Origin: Micromonospora pisi
Lineage (GTDB): Bacteria; Actinomycetota; Actinomycetes; Mycobacteriales; Micromonosporaceae
NCBI RefSeq assembly: GCF_003633685.1
Contig: NZ_RBKT01000001.1
Coordinates: 5,828,001 to 5,892,000, forward strand
Direction of reading: 5' to 3'
Length of the DNA stretch: 64,000 nucleotides
This document shows positions 1 to 8,813 of the stretch, in pieces; within the stretch, counting starts at the first letter, position 1; every line of letters begins with the position of its first letter. The position numbers and the translations under genes were made by a program. The notes below the pieces were generated by a model. The model was not told the DNA's origin and did no database searches. It saw only the letters and a program-made list of their open reading frames with translations.

Positions 1-1
1 C

Positions 2-763
<762 letters not shown>

Positions 764-805
764 CCTCTGGTCGGTCCGACCGGCTGACGTCCGTACGACG
801 CGTTC

Positions 806-849
806 ACGGCGCCTCCGTCGTGGTGGGAATCCACCACCGGGGGCGCCGT
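806..849 (+). terminator. Hairpin downstream of ilvC
   Basis: Outer arms ACGGCGCC and GGCGCCGT enclose an inner stem TGGTGG/CCACCA with a GAAT loop. A T-rich stretch (tcgtttcc) follows. It lies about 40 bp after the ilvC stop and before serA, so a Rho-independent-type terminator is the simplest reading. Confidence 0.65.
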
Positions 850-997
850 GTCGTTTCCTGGTCCGCTGCCTGTGAGACGCCTACGATCGCGGTTAGTCGA
901 TGCATCCGCACCGTACGACCATCGATGGCGCGGCGCGGGGCGCAGAGCGGCGTCCTGCTCGCCACCGCCGTTGCACCGGACGATGTCAAGAGGACGC

Positions 998-2596
998 ATG
1001 AAGCCTGTCGTACTGATCGCAGAGGAACTCGCCCCCGCCGCCGTCGACGTGCTCGCGCACGATTTCGACGTACGCCATGTCGACGGCACCGACCGTCCCG
1101 CCCTGCTCACCGCCCTCGCCGAGGCGAACGCGGTGATCGTGCGCAGCGCCACCCTGATCGACACCGAGGCGGTCGCCGCCGCGCCCCGGCTGCGGGTGGT
1201 CGCCCGCGCCGGCGTCGGACTGGACAACGTGGAGGTACCCGCCGCCACCGCCCGGGGCGTGATGGTGGTGAACGCGCCCACCTCGAACATCGTTTCCGCC
1301 GCCGAGCAGGCGATCGCGCTGCTGCTGGCGGTCGCCCGCAACACCGCCAGCGCGAGCACCGCGTTGAAGGCGGGGGAGTGGAAACGGTCCAAATACACCG
1401 GTGTGGAGATCCAGGGCAAGACCGTCGGGGTGGTCGGACTCGGTCGGATCGGGGTCCTGTTCGCCGCCCGGATGGCAGCCTTCGGCACCCGGCTGGTCGC
1501 GTACGACCCGTACATCCAACCGGCGCGGGCGGCCCAGCTCGGGGTTCGCCTGGTCGGGTTGGAGGAGTTGCTGCGGGAGAGCGACTTCATCTCCATCCAT
1601 CTGCCGAAGACGCCGGAGACGGTGGGCCTGATCGGCGAGAAGGAGTTGGCGATGGTGAAGCCCGGTGTCCGGATCGTCAACGCCGCCCGGGGCGGGCTCG
1701 TCGACGAGCAGGCGTTGGCCGACGCGATCGCCGAGGGGCGGGTCGCCGGTGCCGGCATCGACGTCTACGGCAAGGAGCCGTGCACCGCCTCGCCGCTGTT
1801 CGCCTTTGACAACGTGGTGGCCACCCCGCATCTGGGCGCCTCGACGGTGGAGGCGCAGGACAAGGCGGGTCTCGCGGTGGCGCGCAGTGTCAAGCTGGCG
1901 TTGCAGGGCGAGTTCGTGCCGGACGCGGTGAACGTGCAGGCCGGCGGCGTGGTGGCGGAGGACGTACGGCCGTTGTTGCCGTTGGCCGAGAAGCTCGGCC
2001 GGGTCTTCACGGCGGTGGCGGGCGGGGTCGCCGCCAGTGTGACCGTCGAGGTACGGGGCGAGATCGTCGCCCATGAGGTGTCGGTGCTGAAGCTCGCCGC
2101 GACCAAGGGTCTGTTCGCCTCGGTGGTGGAGGAGCAGGTGACGTACGTCAACGCGCCGCATCTCGCCGCCGCGCGCGGGGTCGAGGTCGCCCTGACCACG
2201 CACACCGAGACGATCGACCACCCGAACCTGGTGACCCTGGCGGGGGCGCTGCCCGACGGTCGTTCGGTCAGTGTCTCGGGCACGGTGACGAGCACCGGCA
2301 GCCGGGACGTGTTCCGGCTCACCGAGGTCGACGGCTTCGACCTGGAGTTGGGCGCGGAGGGCATCCTGCTCTTCTTCCGGTACGCGGACCGGCCCGGTGT
2401 GGTCGGCCTGGTCGGTTCGATCCTCGGCGCGGCCGGGGTGAACATCGCCGCGATGCAGGTGGCGCGGCGGGAGGCCGGTGGGGAGGCGTTGATGACGTTG
2501 ACCGTGGACTCGGCCCTCGACGCGGAGCTGCTCAGCTCGGCGGCCGACTCGATCGGCGCGGTCGCGGCCAGCGCCGCCGACCTGCGCGAGGAGTAG
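998..2596 (+). CDS. serA: D-3-phosphoglycerate dehydrogenase, long form
   Basis: Oxidises 3-phosphoglycerate to 3-phosphohydroxypyruvate, the first committed step of serine synthesis in the cytosol. The protein is 532 residues, the size of the actinobacterial/mycobacterial long form. The Rossmann motif GVVGLGRIG is near residue 145, the catalytic Arg in NAARGGLVDE near 230 and the catalytic His in TPHLGAST near 278. An intervening domain spans roughly 320-450, and a C-terminal ACT domain (ADRPGVVGLVG) from about 458 is the usual site of serine feedback inhibition. The ATG at 998 was chosen because an AAGAGG ribosome site precedes it and the family N-terminus (KPVVLIAEELAPAAVDVL) starts there; the frame stays open upstream to 848. 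Confidence 0.97.
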   Translation: MKPVVLIAEELAPAAVDVLAHDFDVRHVDGTDRPALLTALAEANAVIVRSATLIDTEAVAAAPRLRVVARAGVGLDNVEVPAATARGVMVVNAPTSNIVSAAEQAIALLLAVARNTASASTALKAGEWKRSKYTGVEIQGKTVGVVGLGRIGVLFAARMAAFGTRLVAYDPYIQPARAAQLGVRLVGLEELLRESDFISIHLPKTPETVGLIGEKELAMVKPGVRIVNAARGGLVDEQALADAIAEGRVAGAGIDVYGKEPCTASPLFAFDNVVATPHLGASTVEAQDKAGLAVARSVKLALQGEFVPDAVNVQAGGVVAEDVRPLLPLAEKLGRVFTAVAGGVAASVTVEVRGEIVAHEVSVLKLAATKGLFASVVEEQVTYVNAPHLAAARGVEVALTTHTETIDHPNLVTLAGALPDGRSVSVSGTVTSTGSRDVFRLTEVDGFDLELGAEGILLFFRYADRPGVVGLVGSILGAAGVNIAAMQVARREAGGEALMTLTVDSALDAELLSSAADSIGAVAASAADLREE

Positions 2597-2620
2597 TAGC
2601 CGGGGCGGGGTCGCGATAAG

Positions 2621-2657
2621 CCCGCCGGGGCTCGGCCGGTAGCCGAGCCCCAGCGGG
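2621..2657. terminator. Bidirectional hairpin between convergent genes
   Basis: 16-bp arms with one mismatch (CCCGCCGGGGCTCGGC against GCCGAGCCCCAGCGGG) and a 5-nt loop fill the gap between the serA stop and the stop of the convergent minus-strand gene. It probably terminates both transcripts. Confidence 0.7.
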
Positions 2658-3032
2658 TCAGCGGACCACCGCTCTCGGCGGTGGGTAGACCGAGCCGTCC
2701 TGGGGGTCGAACAGCAGCAGGCCGTGCTCGCCGGCGAGCCGTTCGATCAGCAGCAGTACCTCGTCGTCGCAGCTGGGACTCAGTCTCATTTCGACATGGT
2801 CCGCCGCGATGTGCAGCGGAACCACCTCCCAGGGCGAGGCGGGTGCGGCGACCCCGTCGGGGTGGCGCGCGATCACCGCCCGGTAGAACGCCGCCACCCG
2901 TGGCTGTGGTGCACCCCGGGCATGCTGGCCCTGACGGCACCGCGCATGGGCCGCCCGCACCTCCGCTGACGAGGCCCCGTGCTCCAGGGCCCACACAACC
3001 AGATCGAAACTCACGGTGGTACAGGGTGCCAT
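2658..3032 (-). CDS. Conserved hypothetical protein, 124 aa
   Basis: I do not recognise a named family. The protein opens with a strand-like SFDLVVWAL segment. A helical stretch rich in Ala/Arg follows, then a second hydrophobic strand region (WEVVPLHIAADHVEMRLSPSCDDEVLLLIERLAGEHGLLLFDPQDGSVY). The combination of an SFDLVVW start and a LLLFDPQD end is seen in small cytosolic actinobacterial hypotheticals that sometimes behave as immunity-like proteins; that comparison is from memory and weak. No signal peptide or membrane segment is present. The start could also be the ATG at 3047, five codons upstream; neither has a clear ribosome site. It is convergent with serA and shares its terminator hairpin. 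Confidence 0.6.
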   Translation of the reverse strand: MAPCTTVSFDLVVWALEHGASSAEVRAAHARCRQGQHARGAPQPRVAAFYRAVIARHPDGVAAPASPWEVVPLHIAADHVEMRLSPSCDDEVLLLIERLAGEHGLLLFDPQDGSVYPPPRAVVR

Positions 3033-3258
3033 CCGACGTTCACCCATTCGTGCGTACCCCGCGCGACTCGCGGTGAATATCCTCGGACGACGCGTCGTGC
3101 ACGTGGCCTTGCGGCGAGTTGCGTCGATTGGTTAGGTTCCATACTGGATACCCGGTGAGTTCCAGGCGTGGACTCGTCTTCGGGTGATGAGCGCGCGTCG
3201 ACCAACCGGGTAACCGGCACACCCCGTGTACGCGAGCCACGCGTACTCGTCGCTGGCC

Positions 3259-3292
3259 GGCCCCCACGATCGTTGCCGAGACCGTGGGGGCC
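3259..3292 (-). terminator. Hairpin downstream of apbE
   Basis: A 10-bp perfect stem GGCCCCCACG/CGTGGGGGCC with a 14-nt loop starts about 20 bp after the apbE stop on the minus strand. The remaining 3033-3313 sequence shows no convincing gene. Confidence 0.55.
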
Positions 3293-3313
3293 GTTCGCGC
3301 AGCGGTGGTGCGG

Positions 3314-4249
3314 TCAGACCGAGGCGCCGGCCGGACGGCGCAGTGCCATCAACGCGCGGTAGCCGTTCGACGTGGGGAACCAGTCCAGTCCGGCCGGGCC
3401 GGCGGCGTAGAGCGCGGTGGCGTACGCGTCGGCGACGGAGAGGTCGGGTCCGAGGACCGTGGTGGCGGCGAGCTGACGGGCCGGCTCCCCGGTGTGCGGG
3501 TCGACCACGTGGTCGACCCGGCCGGCCACGCCGGAGCTGCCGATCGCACCGCTGGTCAGCTCCAGGGTCAGCGGGGCCCGCTGGGCGTCGGCCGGGTGGC
3601 TCCGGTTGATCGGGTAACGCCCCTCGTTCGGGCGCGGTACGGCCGTCGGCTGGTGTACCGCGATCCGCCACGGCCCGCCGTGCGGGGCGCGCCCCTGCAC
3701 CACCAGGTCACCGCCGCTGAGTACGGCGTAGTCGGCGCTGCCGGCGGCGCGCAGCCGGGCCGCGGCTCGTTCGACCGCCCAGCCCTTGAGCAGGCCGCCG
3801 GGGTCGAACCCGCCCGGTACGGCCCAGGCGTCGAACCAGCCGTCGGTGGCCGCCCGCATCGCCGCGCACCGTTGCACCAGGTCGGCCAGGGGTGGGTACG
3901 CGTCGGCCGCGATCTCGCCGCGGCGCAGCCGGGAGACGAGGCTCTCCGGTCGGGCCGGGCTGTAGGTGAGGTCGATCGCCCGTAGTTCCGCCACCGCGTC
4001 CCGGATCGCCTCGCCCAGGCCACGCCGGCCCCACTCGGCCGGTCCGTTCACGACCAGGGAGTATTCGGCGATGGAGGTGCGTACGGTGTGCCGGGCGACG
4101 ACCCGGTCGGCGCGGGTGGTGGCCAGCCCGGGGCCGGGGCGGCCGGGAAGGCCGGGGCTCGGACCGCCGCCGAGCCGAAGGTCGGGTGGGGCGGTACGGT
4201 CCTGCGTCCACCGGTGACGATCGGTCCGGCTGCGCTCACTGATCGGCAT
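3314..4249 (-). CDS. apbE: FAD:protein FMN transferase (ApbE family)
   Basis: ApbE proteins attach FMN through a phosphoester bond to Thr/Ser of flavoproteins, usually outside the membrane. The 311-residue protein has the family core in order: DPGGLLKGWAVERAA, a GGDLVVQG strand, SGAIGSSGVAGRVDHVVDPHTGEPA and the terminal SVADAYATALYAAG. DPGGLLKGWA corresponds to the conserved D-x-G-x-x-x-K-G-x-A motif, and SVADAYATA to the Mg-binding D-A-x-x-T/A motif. I see no lipoprotein or signal sequence at the chosen start, which differs from many ApbE proteins. ATG 4249 is preceded by a GGGGGCGGAAG site; the frame stays open further upstream but without a ribosome site. It is divergent from leuB. Confidence 0.85.
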   Translation of the reverse strand: MPISERSRTDRHRWTQDRTAPPDLRLGGGPSPGLPGRPGPGLATTRADRVVARHTVRTSIAEYSLVVNGPAEWGRRGLGEAIRDAVAELRAIDLTYSPARPESLVSRLRRGEIAADAYPPLADLVQRCAAMRAATDGWFDAWAVPGGFDPGGLLKGWAVERAAARLRAAGSADYAVLSGGDLVVQGRAPHGGPWRIAVHQPTAVPRPNEGRYPINRSHPADAQRAPLTLELTSGAIGSSGVAGRVDHVVDPHTGEPARQLAATTVLGPDLSVADAYATALYAAGPAGLDWFPTSNGYRALMALRRPAGASV

Positions 4250-4464
4250 CTTCCGCCCCCTCTGTGACGGTGTCGGTCGACCGGTCGAGGGCCGGCCGTT
4301 CGGGCCACCGGAAGCACAATAAGCAGCGAAGATGGCCGTGTCATGGGTATCGCCTGAGAGTGTCCTGAGCGTTCCCATTTCCCAAATCTTAGGACCGGCG
4401 TACCGTAAAACGAGACGGGGCCTTAACGTTTCCTAGAGACGACGTAGAGACAAAGGGGTTCAAC

Positions 4465-5502
4465 GTGTCGGTGGCACGGATCGCGGTAGTGGCCGGTGAC
4501 GGTATCGGGCCGGAGGTGGTGGCGCAGGCTCGAAAGGTCATCGACGCGGTGCTTCCCGGTGTCGAGGCCACCGAGTACGACCTTGGCGCCGCGCGCTACC
4601 ACCGGACCGGCGAGGTGCTGCCGGAGTCCGTCCAGGCGGAGCTCGCCGGACACGACGCCATCCTGCTCGGTGCCGTCGGCGACCCCACCGTGCCGCCGGG
4701 CGTGCTCGAACGCGGCCTGCTGCTGCGCCTCCGTTTCGACTTCGACCAGTACGTCAACCTTCGCCCGTCCCGGCTCTGGCCGGGCACGACGAGCCCGCTC
4801 GCCACGGTCAAGCCGGGCGAGATCGACCTGGTGGTGGTCCGTGAGGGCACCGAGGGGCTCTACGCCGGTGCCGGTGGATCCCTGCACCGGGACACCCCCG
4901 CCGAGGTGGCGACCGAGGAGAGCCTGAACACCCGACACGGGGTGGAACGGGTGATCCGGGACGCGTTCGCCCGTGCCGAGCGGCGGGAGCGGCGCAAGGT
5001 CACCCTGGTGCACAAGACCAACGTGCTGACCCACGCCGGCTCGCTCTGGGCCCGTGCGTTCCAGGCGGTCGCCGCCGAACACCCCGACATCGAGACCGAG
5101 TACCAGCACGTGGACGCGGCGGCGATGTTCCTGGTCACCCAGCCGCAGCGGTACGACGTGGTGGTCACCGACAATCTCTTCGGCGACATCCTCACCGACA
5201 TCGCGGCGGCGGTCAGCGGCGGCATCGGACTCGCCGCCAGCGGCAGCATCAACCCGGAGCGGGCCTACCCCTCCATGTTCGAACCGGTGCACGGCTCGGC
5301 GCCGGACATCGCCGGTCAGGGCGTGGCCGACCCGGCCGCCGCGGTGCTCTCCGCCGCCCTGCTCCTCGACCACCTCGGATACAGCGACGCGGCGACCCGA
5401 GTAACCGGGGCGGTCGCGGCCGAGCTTGCCGCCCGTACCCCGGGCGCGGCGCTGCGCACCGCCGAAGTTGGCGACCGGCTCGCCGCCCACGCGGCCGGCT
5501 GA
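4465..5502 (+). CDS. leuB: 3-isopropylmalate dehydrogenase
   Basis: Catalyses NAD-dependent oxidative decarboxylation of 3-isopropylmalate to 2-ketoisocaproate in leucine synthesis, and can also act in the citramalate route. The 345-residue protein starts with the family signature [11 protein letters not shown]. It carries the substrate-binding arginine region ([17 protein letters not shown]), [15 protein letters not shown], the Mg-binding [31 protein letters not shown] and [24 protein letters not shown] 4465 is preceded by AAAGGGG. It is followed by ilvE in the same direction, and cimA lies nearby, which groups these branched-chain genes. Confidence 0.96.
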   Translation: MSVARIAVVAGDGIGPEVVAQARKVIDAVLPGVEATEYDLGAARYHRTGEVLPESVQAELAGHDAILLGAVGDPTVPPGVLERGLLLRLRFDFDQYVNLRPSRLWPGTTSPLATVKPGEIDLVVVREGTEGLYAGAGGSLHRDTPAEVATEESLNTRHGVERVIRDAFARAERRERRKVTLVHKTNVLTHAGSLWARAFQAVAAEHPDIETEYQHVDAAAMFLVTQPQRYDVVVTDNLFGDILTDIAAAVSGGIGLAASGSINPERAYPSMFEPVHGSAPDIAGQGVADPAAAVLSAALLLDHLGYSDAATRVTGAVAAELAARTPGAALRTAEVGDRLAAHAAG

Positions 5503-5539
5503 TCCACGGCCCGACCCTCGATCTGCTCTATCCTGGTCG

Positions 5540-5565
5540 GCGCCCACCCCACTCGGGGTGGGCGC
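5540..5565 (+). terminator. Hairpin after leuB
   Basis: A perfect 11-bp stem (GCGCCCACCCC/GGGGTGGGCGC) with an ACTC tetraloop lies 37 bp after the leuB stop and before ilvE. There is no U tract, as is common for actinobacterial terminators. Confidence 0.6.
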
Positions 5566-5718
5566 TGGCGTTGCCGTACGTGATCGTCGCGGGTCCGTAC
5601 CGGTCGACGAGCCGACCGGAGACTCCCGTTGAACGAACGTTCGGGGTAAGTTTTCTTCAACTCGTTTCCCCCTGGCGCGCCCCCTGTCCGCGTGCCGAAC
5701 CCCATGGAGGTCAGCGCG

Positions 5719-6816
5719 ATGAGCGGTGGTGACAAGCTCGATTTCGAGATCCGTCCGAATCCTCGCCCGGTATCCGCCGCCGAGCGGGCCGCGCTGATGG
5801 CAAATCCCGGATTCGGTCGGGTCTTCACCGACCACATGGTCACGATCCGCTACGCCGAGGGCAAGGGCTGGTACGACGCCCGGGTGGAGGCCCGGGGCCC
5901 GATCCCGATGGACCCGGCGACCGCGGCGCTGCACTACGCGCAGGAGATCTTCGAGGGGCTCAAGGCGTACCACGCGGCCGACGGAGGGGTGACCCTGTTC
6001 CGGCCCGAGGCCAACGCCGAGCGGTTTGTCGAATCGGCCCGCCGGATGGCGATGCCCGCGTTGCCGCCGCAGGTCTTCCTCGACGCGCTGCACCACCTGA
6101 TCGAGGCGGACCGGGAGTGGATCCCGACCGCCGACGACGGCACGCTCTACCTGCGCCCGTTCATGTTCGCCAGCGAGGTCTTCCTCGGCGTGCGGCCGGC
6201 CAACGAGTACCTCTTCGTGGTGATCGCATCCCCGGTCGGGTCGTACTTCTCCGGCGGCGTCAAGCCGGTCAACGTCTGGGTCTCACCGAACTACACCCGG
6301 GCCGCTCCGGGCGGCACCGGCGCGGCCAAGTGTGGCGGCAACTATGCCTCCTCGCTGGTCGCCCAGGCCGAGGCGATCGAGCACGACTGCGACCAGGTCG
6401 TCTTCCTCGACGCTGTCGAGCGCAAGTACGTCGACGAACTCGGCGGGATGAACATCTTCTTCGTCTACGACGACGGCACCCTGGTGACGCCGCCGCTGAC
6501 CGGCACCATCCTGCCCGGCATCACCCGGGACTCGGTGCTGACCCTGGCCCGCGAGGAAGGTCGGACCGTGGTCGAGCGGCCGGTCAGCTTCGCCGACTGG
6601 CAGGCCGACGCGGCCAGCGGCAAACTCCGTGAGGTCTTCGCCTGTGGCACCGCCGCGGTGATCACTCCGATCGGTGGGGTGCGCTTCCCGGACGGGGAGT
6701 TCACCATCGCCGACGGCAACCCCGGCGAGATCACCACCGGGCTGCGCCAGCGCCTGGTCGACCTCCAGCGGGGCCGGGCCGACGACACCCACAACTGGGT
6801 CCACCGGGTCAGCTGA
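5719..6816 (+). CDS. ilvE: Branched-chain amino acid aminotransferase
   Basis: PLP enzyme (fold type IV) that transaminates 2-keto acids to Val, Leu and Ile using glutamate. The 365-residue protein carries the conserved N-terminal block HYAQEIFEGLKAYH, LYLRPFMFASEVFLGVRP, the KCGGNYASSLVAQ segment holding the PLP lysine (AAKCGGNYA), ELGGMNIFFVYDDGTLVTPPLTGTILPGITRDS and CGTAAVITPIG. The start is ATG 5719, chosen because GGAGG lies 8 nt upstream; the frame extends to 5692 without a better site. It is convergent with the phosphatase gene at 7015-7755, with a repeat-rich gap between them. Confidence 0.96.
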   Translation: MSGGDKLDFEIRPNPRPVSAAERAALMANPGFGRVFTDHMVTIRYAEGKGWYDARVEARGPIPMDPATAALHYAQEIFEGLKAYHAADGGVTLFRPEANAERFVESARRMAMPALPPQVFLDALHHLIEADREWIPTADDGTLYLRPFMFASEVFLGVRPANEYLFVVIASPVGSYFSGGVKPVNVWVSPNYTRAAPGGTGAAKCGGNYASSLVAQAEAIEHDCDQVVFLDAVERKYVDELGGMNIFFVYDDGTLVTPPLTGTILPGITRDSVLTLAREEGRTVVERPVSFADWQADAASGKLREVFACGTAAVITPIGGVRFPDGEFTIADGNPGEITTGLRQRLVDLQRGRADDTHNWVHRVS

Positions 6817-6821
6817 CCCCC

Positions 6822-6937
6822 GCTCGTCGCCCACCCGTTCGTCGCCCACCCGTTCGTCGCCCACCTGCGTCGTTGCCCACCTGCGTCGTTGCCCACCTGC
6901 GTCGTTGCCCACCTGCGTCGTTGCCCCACCTGCGTCG
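6822..6937 (+). repeat. Minisatellite: 15-16 bp direct tandem repeats
   Basis: Three copies of a 15-bp unit (GTTCGTCGCCCACCC and variants) pass into four copies of a 16-17 bp unit (GCGTCGTTGCCCACCT). A last partial unit runs straight into the TTGATCATGAAGTT hairpin. It begins about 5 bp after the ilvE stop. There are no spacers, so it is not CRISPR. Confidence 0.9.
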
Positions 6938-6996
6938 TTGATCATGAAGTTAGGGGCGGGGATTCGATCGAATCTCCGCTCCAACTTCATGATCAA
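6938..6996. repeat. 59-bp inverted repeat with TTGATCATGAAGTT arms
   Basis: Perfect 14-bp terminal arms (TTGATCATGAAGTT / AACTTCATGATCAA) flank an inner near-palindrome centred on GATTCGATCGAATC, so almost the whole element can fold into one stem of about 30 bp. It lies between convergent ilvE and the phosphatase gene, 18 bp from the latter's stop. It may be a bidirectional terminator or a dispersed palindromic element. Confidence 0.85.
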
Positions 6997-7014
6997 CAGG
7001 GCGTGGGTGGGGGG

Positions 7015-7755
7015 TTAGTCGAGCAGGTGGGCGCGGAGGGTGGCGATCTGGCCCCGGGTCAGGCCGGCTGACAGGAGGTACTCCTCGGTCGAGCCGTGCT
7101 GCTGGCGTAGCTCGGTCAGGAAGAGCATCATCGCCTCGGCCGGCGACGAGTAGAAGGGCCGGGGCAGCGGTGCCGCCGTCGGCAGGTGGGTGCTGATCCA
7201 GGCCCGGAACCGCTCGGACGCCTCGGTGCTCAACGCGTAGTCGGCGGCGATGTCGGCGTCACTCACCCCGAGCAGTGACAGGGTCAGTGCGCAGACCACT
7301 CCGGTCCGGTCCTTCCCGGCCACGCAGTGCACCACCACCGGTGCCGTGTCCTCGTCCGCGATCGTGCCGACGGCATGGGCGATGCCGGCGGCGCCGGTCT
7401 CGGCCAGATCCCGGTAGCGGTTCGCCAGGTACCGGGCGACCCCGAGATCCTCCTCGTACGGGACCTCGTCCCACTCCCGGTGCTCGGGATGGATGTGCAG
7501 GTAGGTCAGCCCGTCGTACGCCGGCACCCGGCCGTCCCGGGTCACCTCGTGCGGTCGGCGCAGGTCGATCACGGTCCGGATGCCCAGCTCGGCGAAGACC
7601 GACTGGTCGACCTCTTCGATCCGGTGCAGCGAGTCCGACCGGTAGAGCCGGCGCCAGCGCACCGTGCGCCCGTCGAGTCCGGTGTAGCCACCGACGTCGC
7701 GGAAGTTGAAGATGCTGGCGAAGGTGGTCACGCGGCTGATCGGGGATGCGTCCAT
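7015..7755 (-). CDS. Tyrosine-protein phosphatase (PTP3-like)
   Basis: The 246-residue protein carries the Cys-based phosphatase loop HCVAGKDRTG (C-x5-R), and upstream NFRDVGGY, RLYRSDSLH and GIRTVIDLRRPHE. This set is typical of the bacterial DUF/PTP3 family that includes mycobacterial PtpB/MptpB-like enzymes. These remove phosphate from tyrosine, serine/threonine or phosphoinositides; the substrate here cannot be predicted. The start is ATG 7755 with GTGAGG just upstream. The open frame runs through the neighbouring palindrome to 7866, but that extension is repeat sequence. It is transcribed in the same direction as the PRC-barrel gene but separated by a strong hairpin. Confidence 0.85.
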   Translation of the reverse strand: MDASPISRVTTFASIFNFRDVGGYTGLDGRTVRWRRLYRSDSLHRIEEVDQSVFAELGIRTVIDLRRPHEVTRDGRVPAYDGLTYLHIHPEHREWDEVPYEEDLGVARYLANRYRDLAETGAAGIAHAVGTIADEDTAPVVVHCVAGKDRTGVVCALTLSLLGVSDADIAADYALSTEASERFRAWISTHLPTAAPLPRPFYSSPAEAMMLFLTELRQQHGSTEEYLLSAGLTRGQIATLRAHLLD

Positions 7756-7827
7756 GGCCTCACCATATCCGCCCGTACAGGCCACCCGCCGAGGCAAATG
7801 ATCATCCACTCGCGACTCCCGCCTGCA

Positions 7828-7882
7828 TGTAAGGAAGGGCCCCTTGTTAACGCTATGCGTTAACAAGGGGCCCTTCCTTACA
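7828..7882. repeat. GGAAGGGCCCCTT palindrome, copy 1
   Basis: Perfect 26-bp arms (TGTAAGGAAGGG... reading into TTAACGC) with a 3-nt TAT loop begin 1 bp beyond the stop of the minus-strand PRC-barrel gene. It is one of five related palindromes in the window (others near 10407, 14788, 25099 and 43218). A likely terminator and dispersed element. Confidence 0.9.
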
Positions 7883-7883
7883 C

Positions 7884-8462
7884 CTAGAGCGGCCGGTGCG
7901 GGGGGAGCGGGGGCGTGCCGGGGAGCCCGTACATGCCGCCGTAGTAGCCACCGATCTTGTCCAGGTAGGTGGGATCGGTGTGGTCGCTCTCGGCGTACTC
8001 GGGCGCGGCCTTGATCTGGGCCTTGTCCCGGTCCACGTAGACCTTGCGGTCATCGTGGTCGACGTGATTGACCACGCCGGCCGGCAGCATGACCTTCCTA
8101 CCGAAGATCCATGGGCCGGTGTCGACCACCAGGAAACTGGCGTCGACCTCGTAGCTCGCGCGGTCGATCTTGCCGATGCCGCCGTCGGTCGCCTCCACGT
8201 GGTAGCCGACCAGGTCGGCGCCGGTCACCCCGGCGTCGTCCCGGTAGCGCCACGGCTGGAACGAGTCGGTCGACTCGTACGCGCCCGGCGGGAGGGAGGT
8301 ACCCGTCGAGCCGTACGTCTCCGCTGAGGCGGAGCCCGTCCACTCGTCGGGTCCGCGACGGCTGGTCGGGTCCAGCGCCTGGTCCGGGGTCGGCTCGGGC
8401 GTCCGGAACGGGATCGGTTCCGGGTTCTGGTCCGGGGTCGGCTGAGGATCAAGCCTGTTCAT
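7884..8462 (-). CDS. PRC-barrel domain protein, 192 aa
   Basis: The N-terminal 65 residues are Pro/Thr/Asp-rich and look disordered. Residues about 70-160 form a PRC-barrel-like domain, starting WRYRDDAGVTGADLVGYHVEATDGGIGKID and ending in a VMLPAGVVNHVDHDDRKVYVDRDK strand segment. A short Gly/Tyr/Pro tail follows. PRC barrels act as small protein- or RNA-binding modules (for example in RimM or photosynthetic reaction centre H) and are common in actinobacterial stress proteins. No signal or membrane segment is seen. ATG 8462 has a good GGAG site. It is divergent from the cimA leader and ends at a palindromic hairpin. Confidence 0.8.
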   Translation of the reverse strand: MNRLDPQPTPDQNPEPIPFRTPEPTPDQALDPTSRRGPDEWTGSASAETYGSTGTSLPPGAYESTDSFQPWRYRDDAGVTGADLVGYHVEATDGGIGKIDRASYEVDASFLVVDTGPWIFGRKVMLPAGVVNHVDHDDRKVYVDRDKAQIKAAPEYAESDHTDPTYLDKIGGYYGGMYGLPGTPPLPPHRPL

Positions 8463-8664
8463 GGGCTGTCACTCCTCTTCTCGTCCTCGACTTCGCTGTC
8501 CCGGAACCTGCTACCCAGAGTCGCCGGAACGTACACCTTCCGCCCGTCCGGCCTCTTTGCGCCGTGCCATTCCGGCTGTCCGGTCAGCTCGTGCCGTGAC
8601 CCCACCGTCCCGAGATATGGATTTTCCCTCCCGAAATCCGGTCGGGGGTGGCAGAGTACCGACC

Positions 8665-8697
8665 GTGACCCACCACGTACTCATTATTTGCGACTAG
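8665..8697 (+). CDS. Putative branched-chain leader peptide (10 aa)
   Basis: A GTG-started ten-codon frame reads M-T-H-H-V-L-I-I-C-D-stop, with four consecutive branched-chain codons (GTA CTC ATT ATT). ATT is a rare isoleucine codon in this GC-rich DNA. A GGGGGTGG purine run lies upstream. It sits directly before two hairpins, the second a terminator with a T tract, 117 bp before cimA. This architecture matches leader-peptide attenuation of amino acid genes. Translation itself is an inference. Confidence 0.6.
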   Translation: MTHHVLIICD

Positions 8698-8762
8698 CGC
8701 GCCGGCAACCCCTCACGCCGAGCGCGCAGACCTCCCGCACCAGCGGGGGGTCATTTTGTTTG
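8697..8762 (+). promoter_or_regulatory. Predicted transcription attenuator of cimA
   Basis: Starting at the leader stop codon, GCGCGC-CGGC (8697-8706) pairs with GCCG-A-GCGCGC (8717-8727). Then GACCTCCCGC (8729-8738) pairs with GCGGGGGGTC (8743-8752, one G-U) and is followed by ATTTTGTTTG. The second is a textbook intrinsic terminator, rare in this genome type, placed between the leader peptide and the cimA start. Upstream, 8463-8664 holds no gene and presumably contains the divergent promoters. Confidence 0.65.
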
Positions 8763-8813
8763 TCCGGCGGTGGGCCGAGGGCCGGGCGGACGTGCTGCTG
8801 CGAAAGGACTCAG

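Noticed and set aside
5503-5718. Attenuator leader upstream of ilvE
   Set aside because: Only a plain hairpin is present; no short ORF with branched-chain codon run and no T tract.
4423-6096. 557-codon minus-strand frame across leuB and ilvE
   Set aside because: Shadow of two well-identified genes; no recognisable protein.
6822-6937. CRISPR array
   Set aside because: Units are contiguous with no spacers and only 15-17 bp; no cas genes are in the window.
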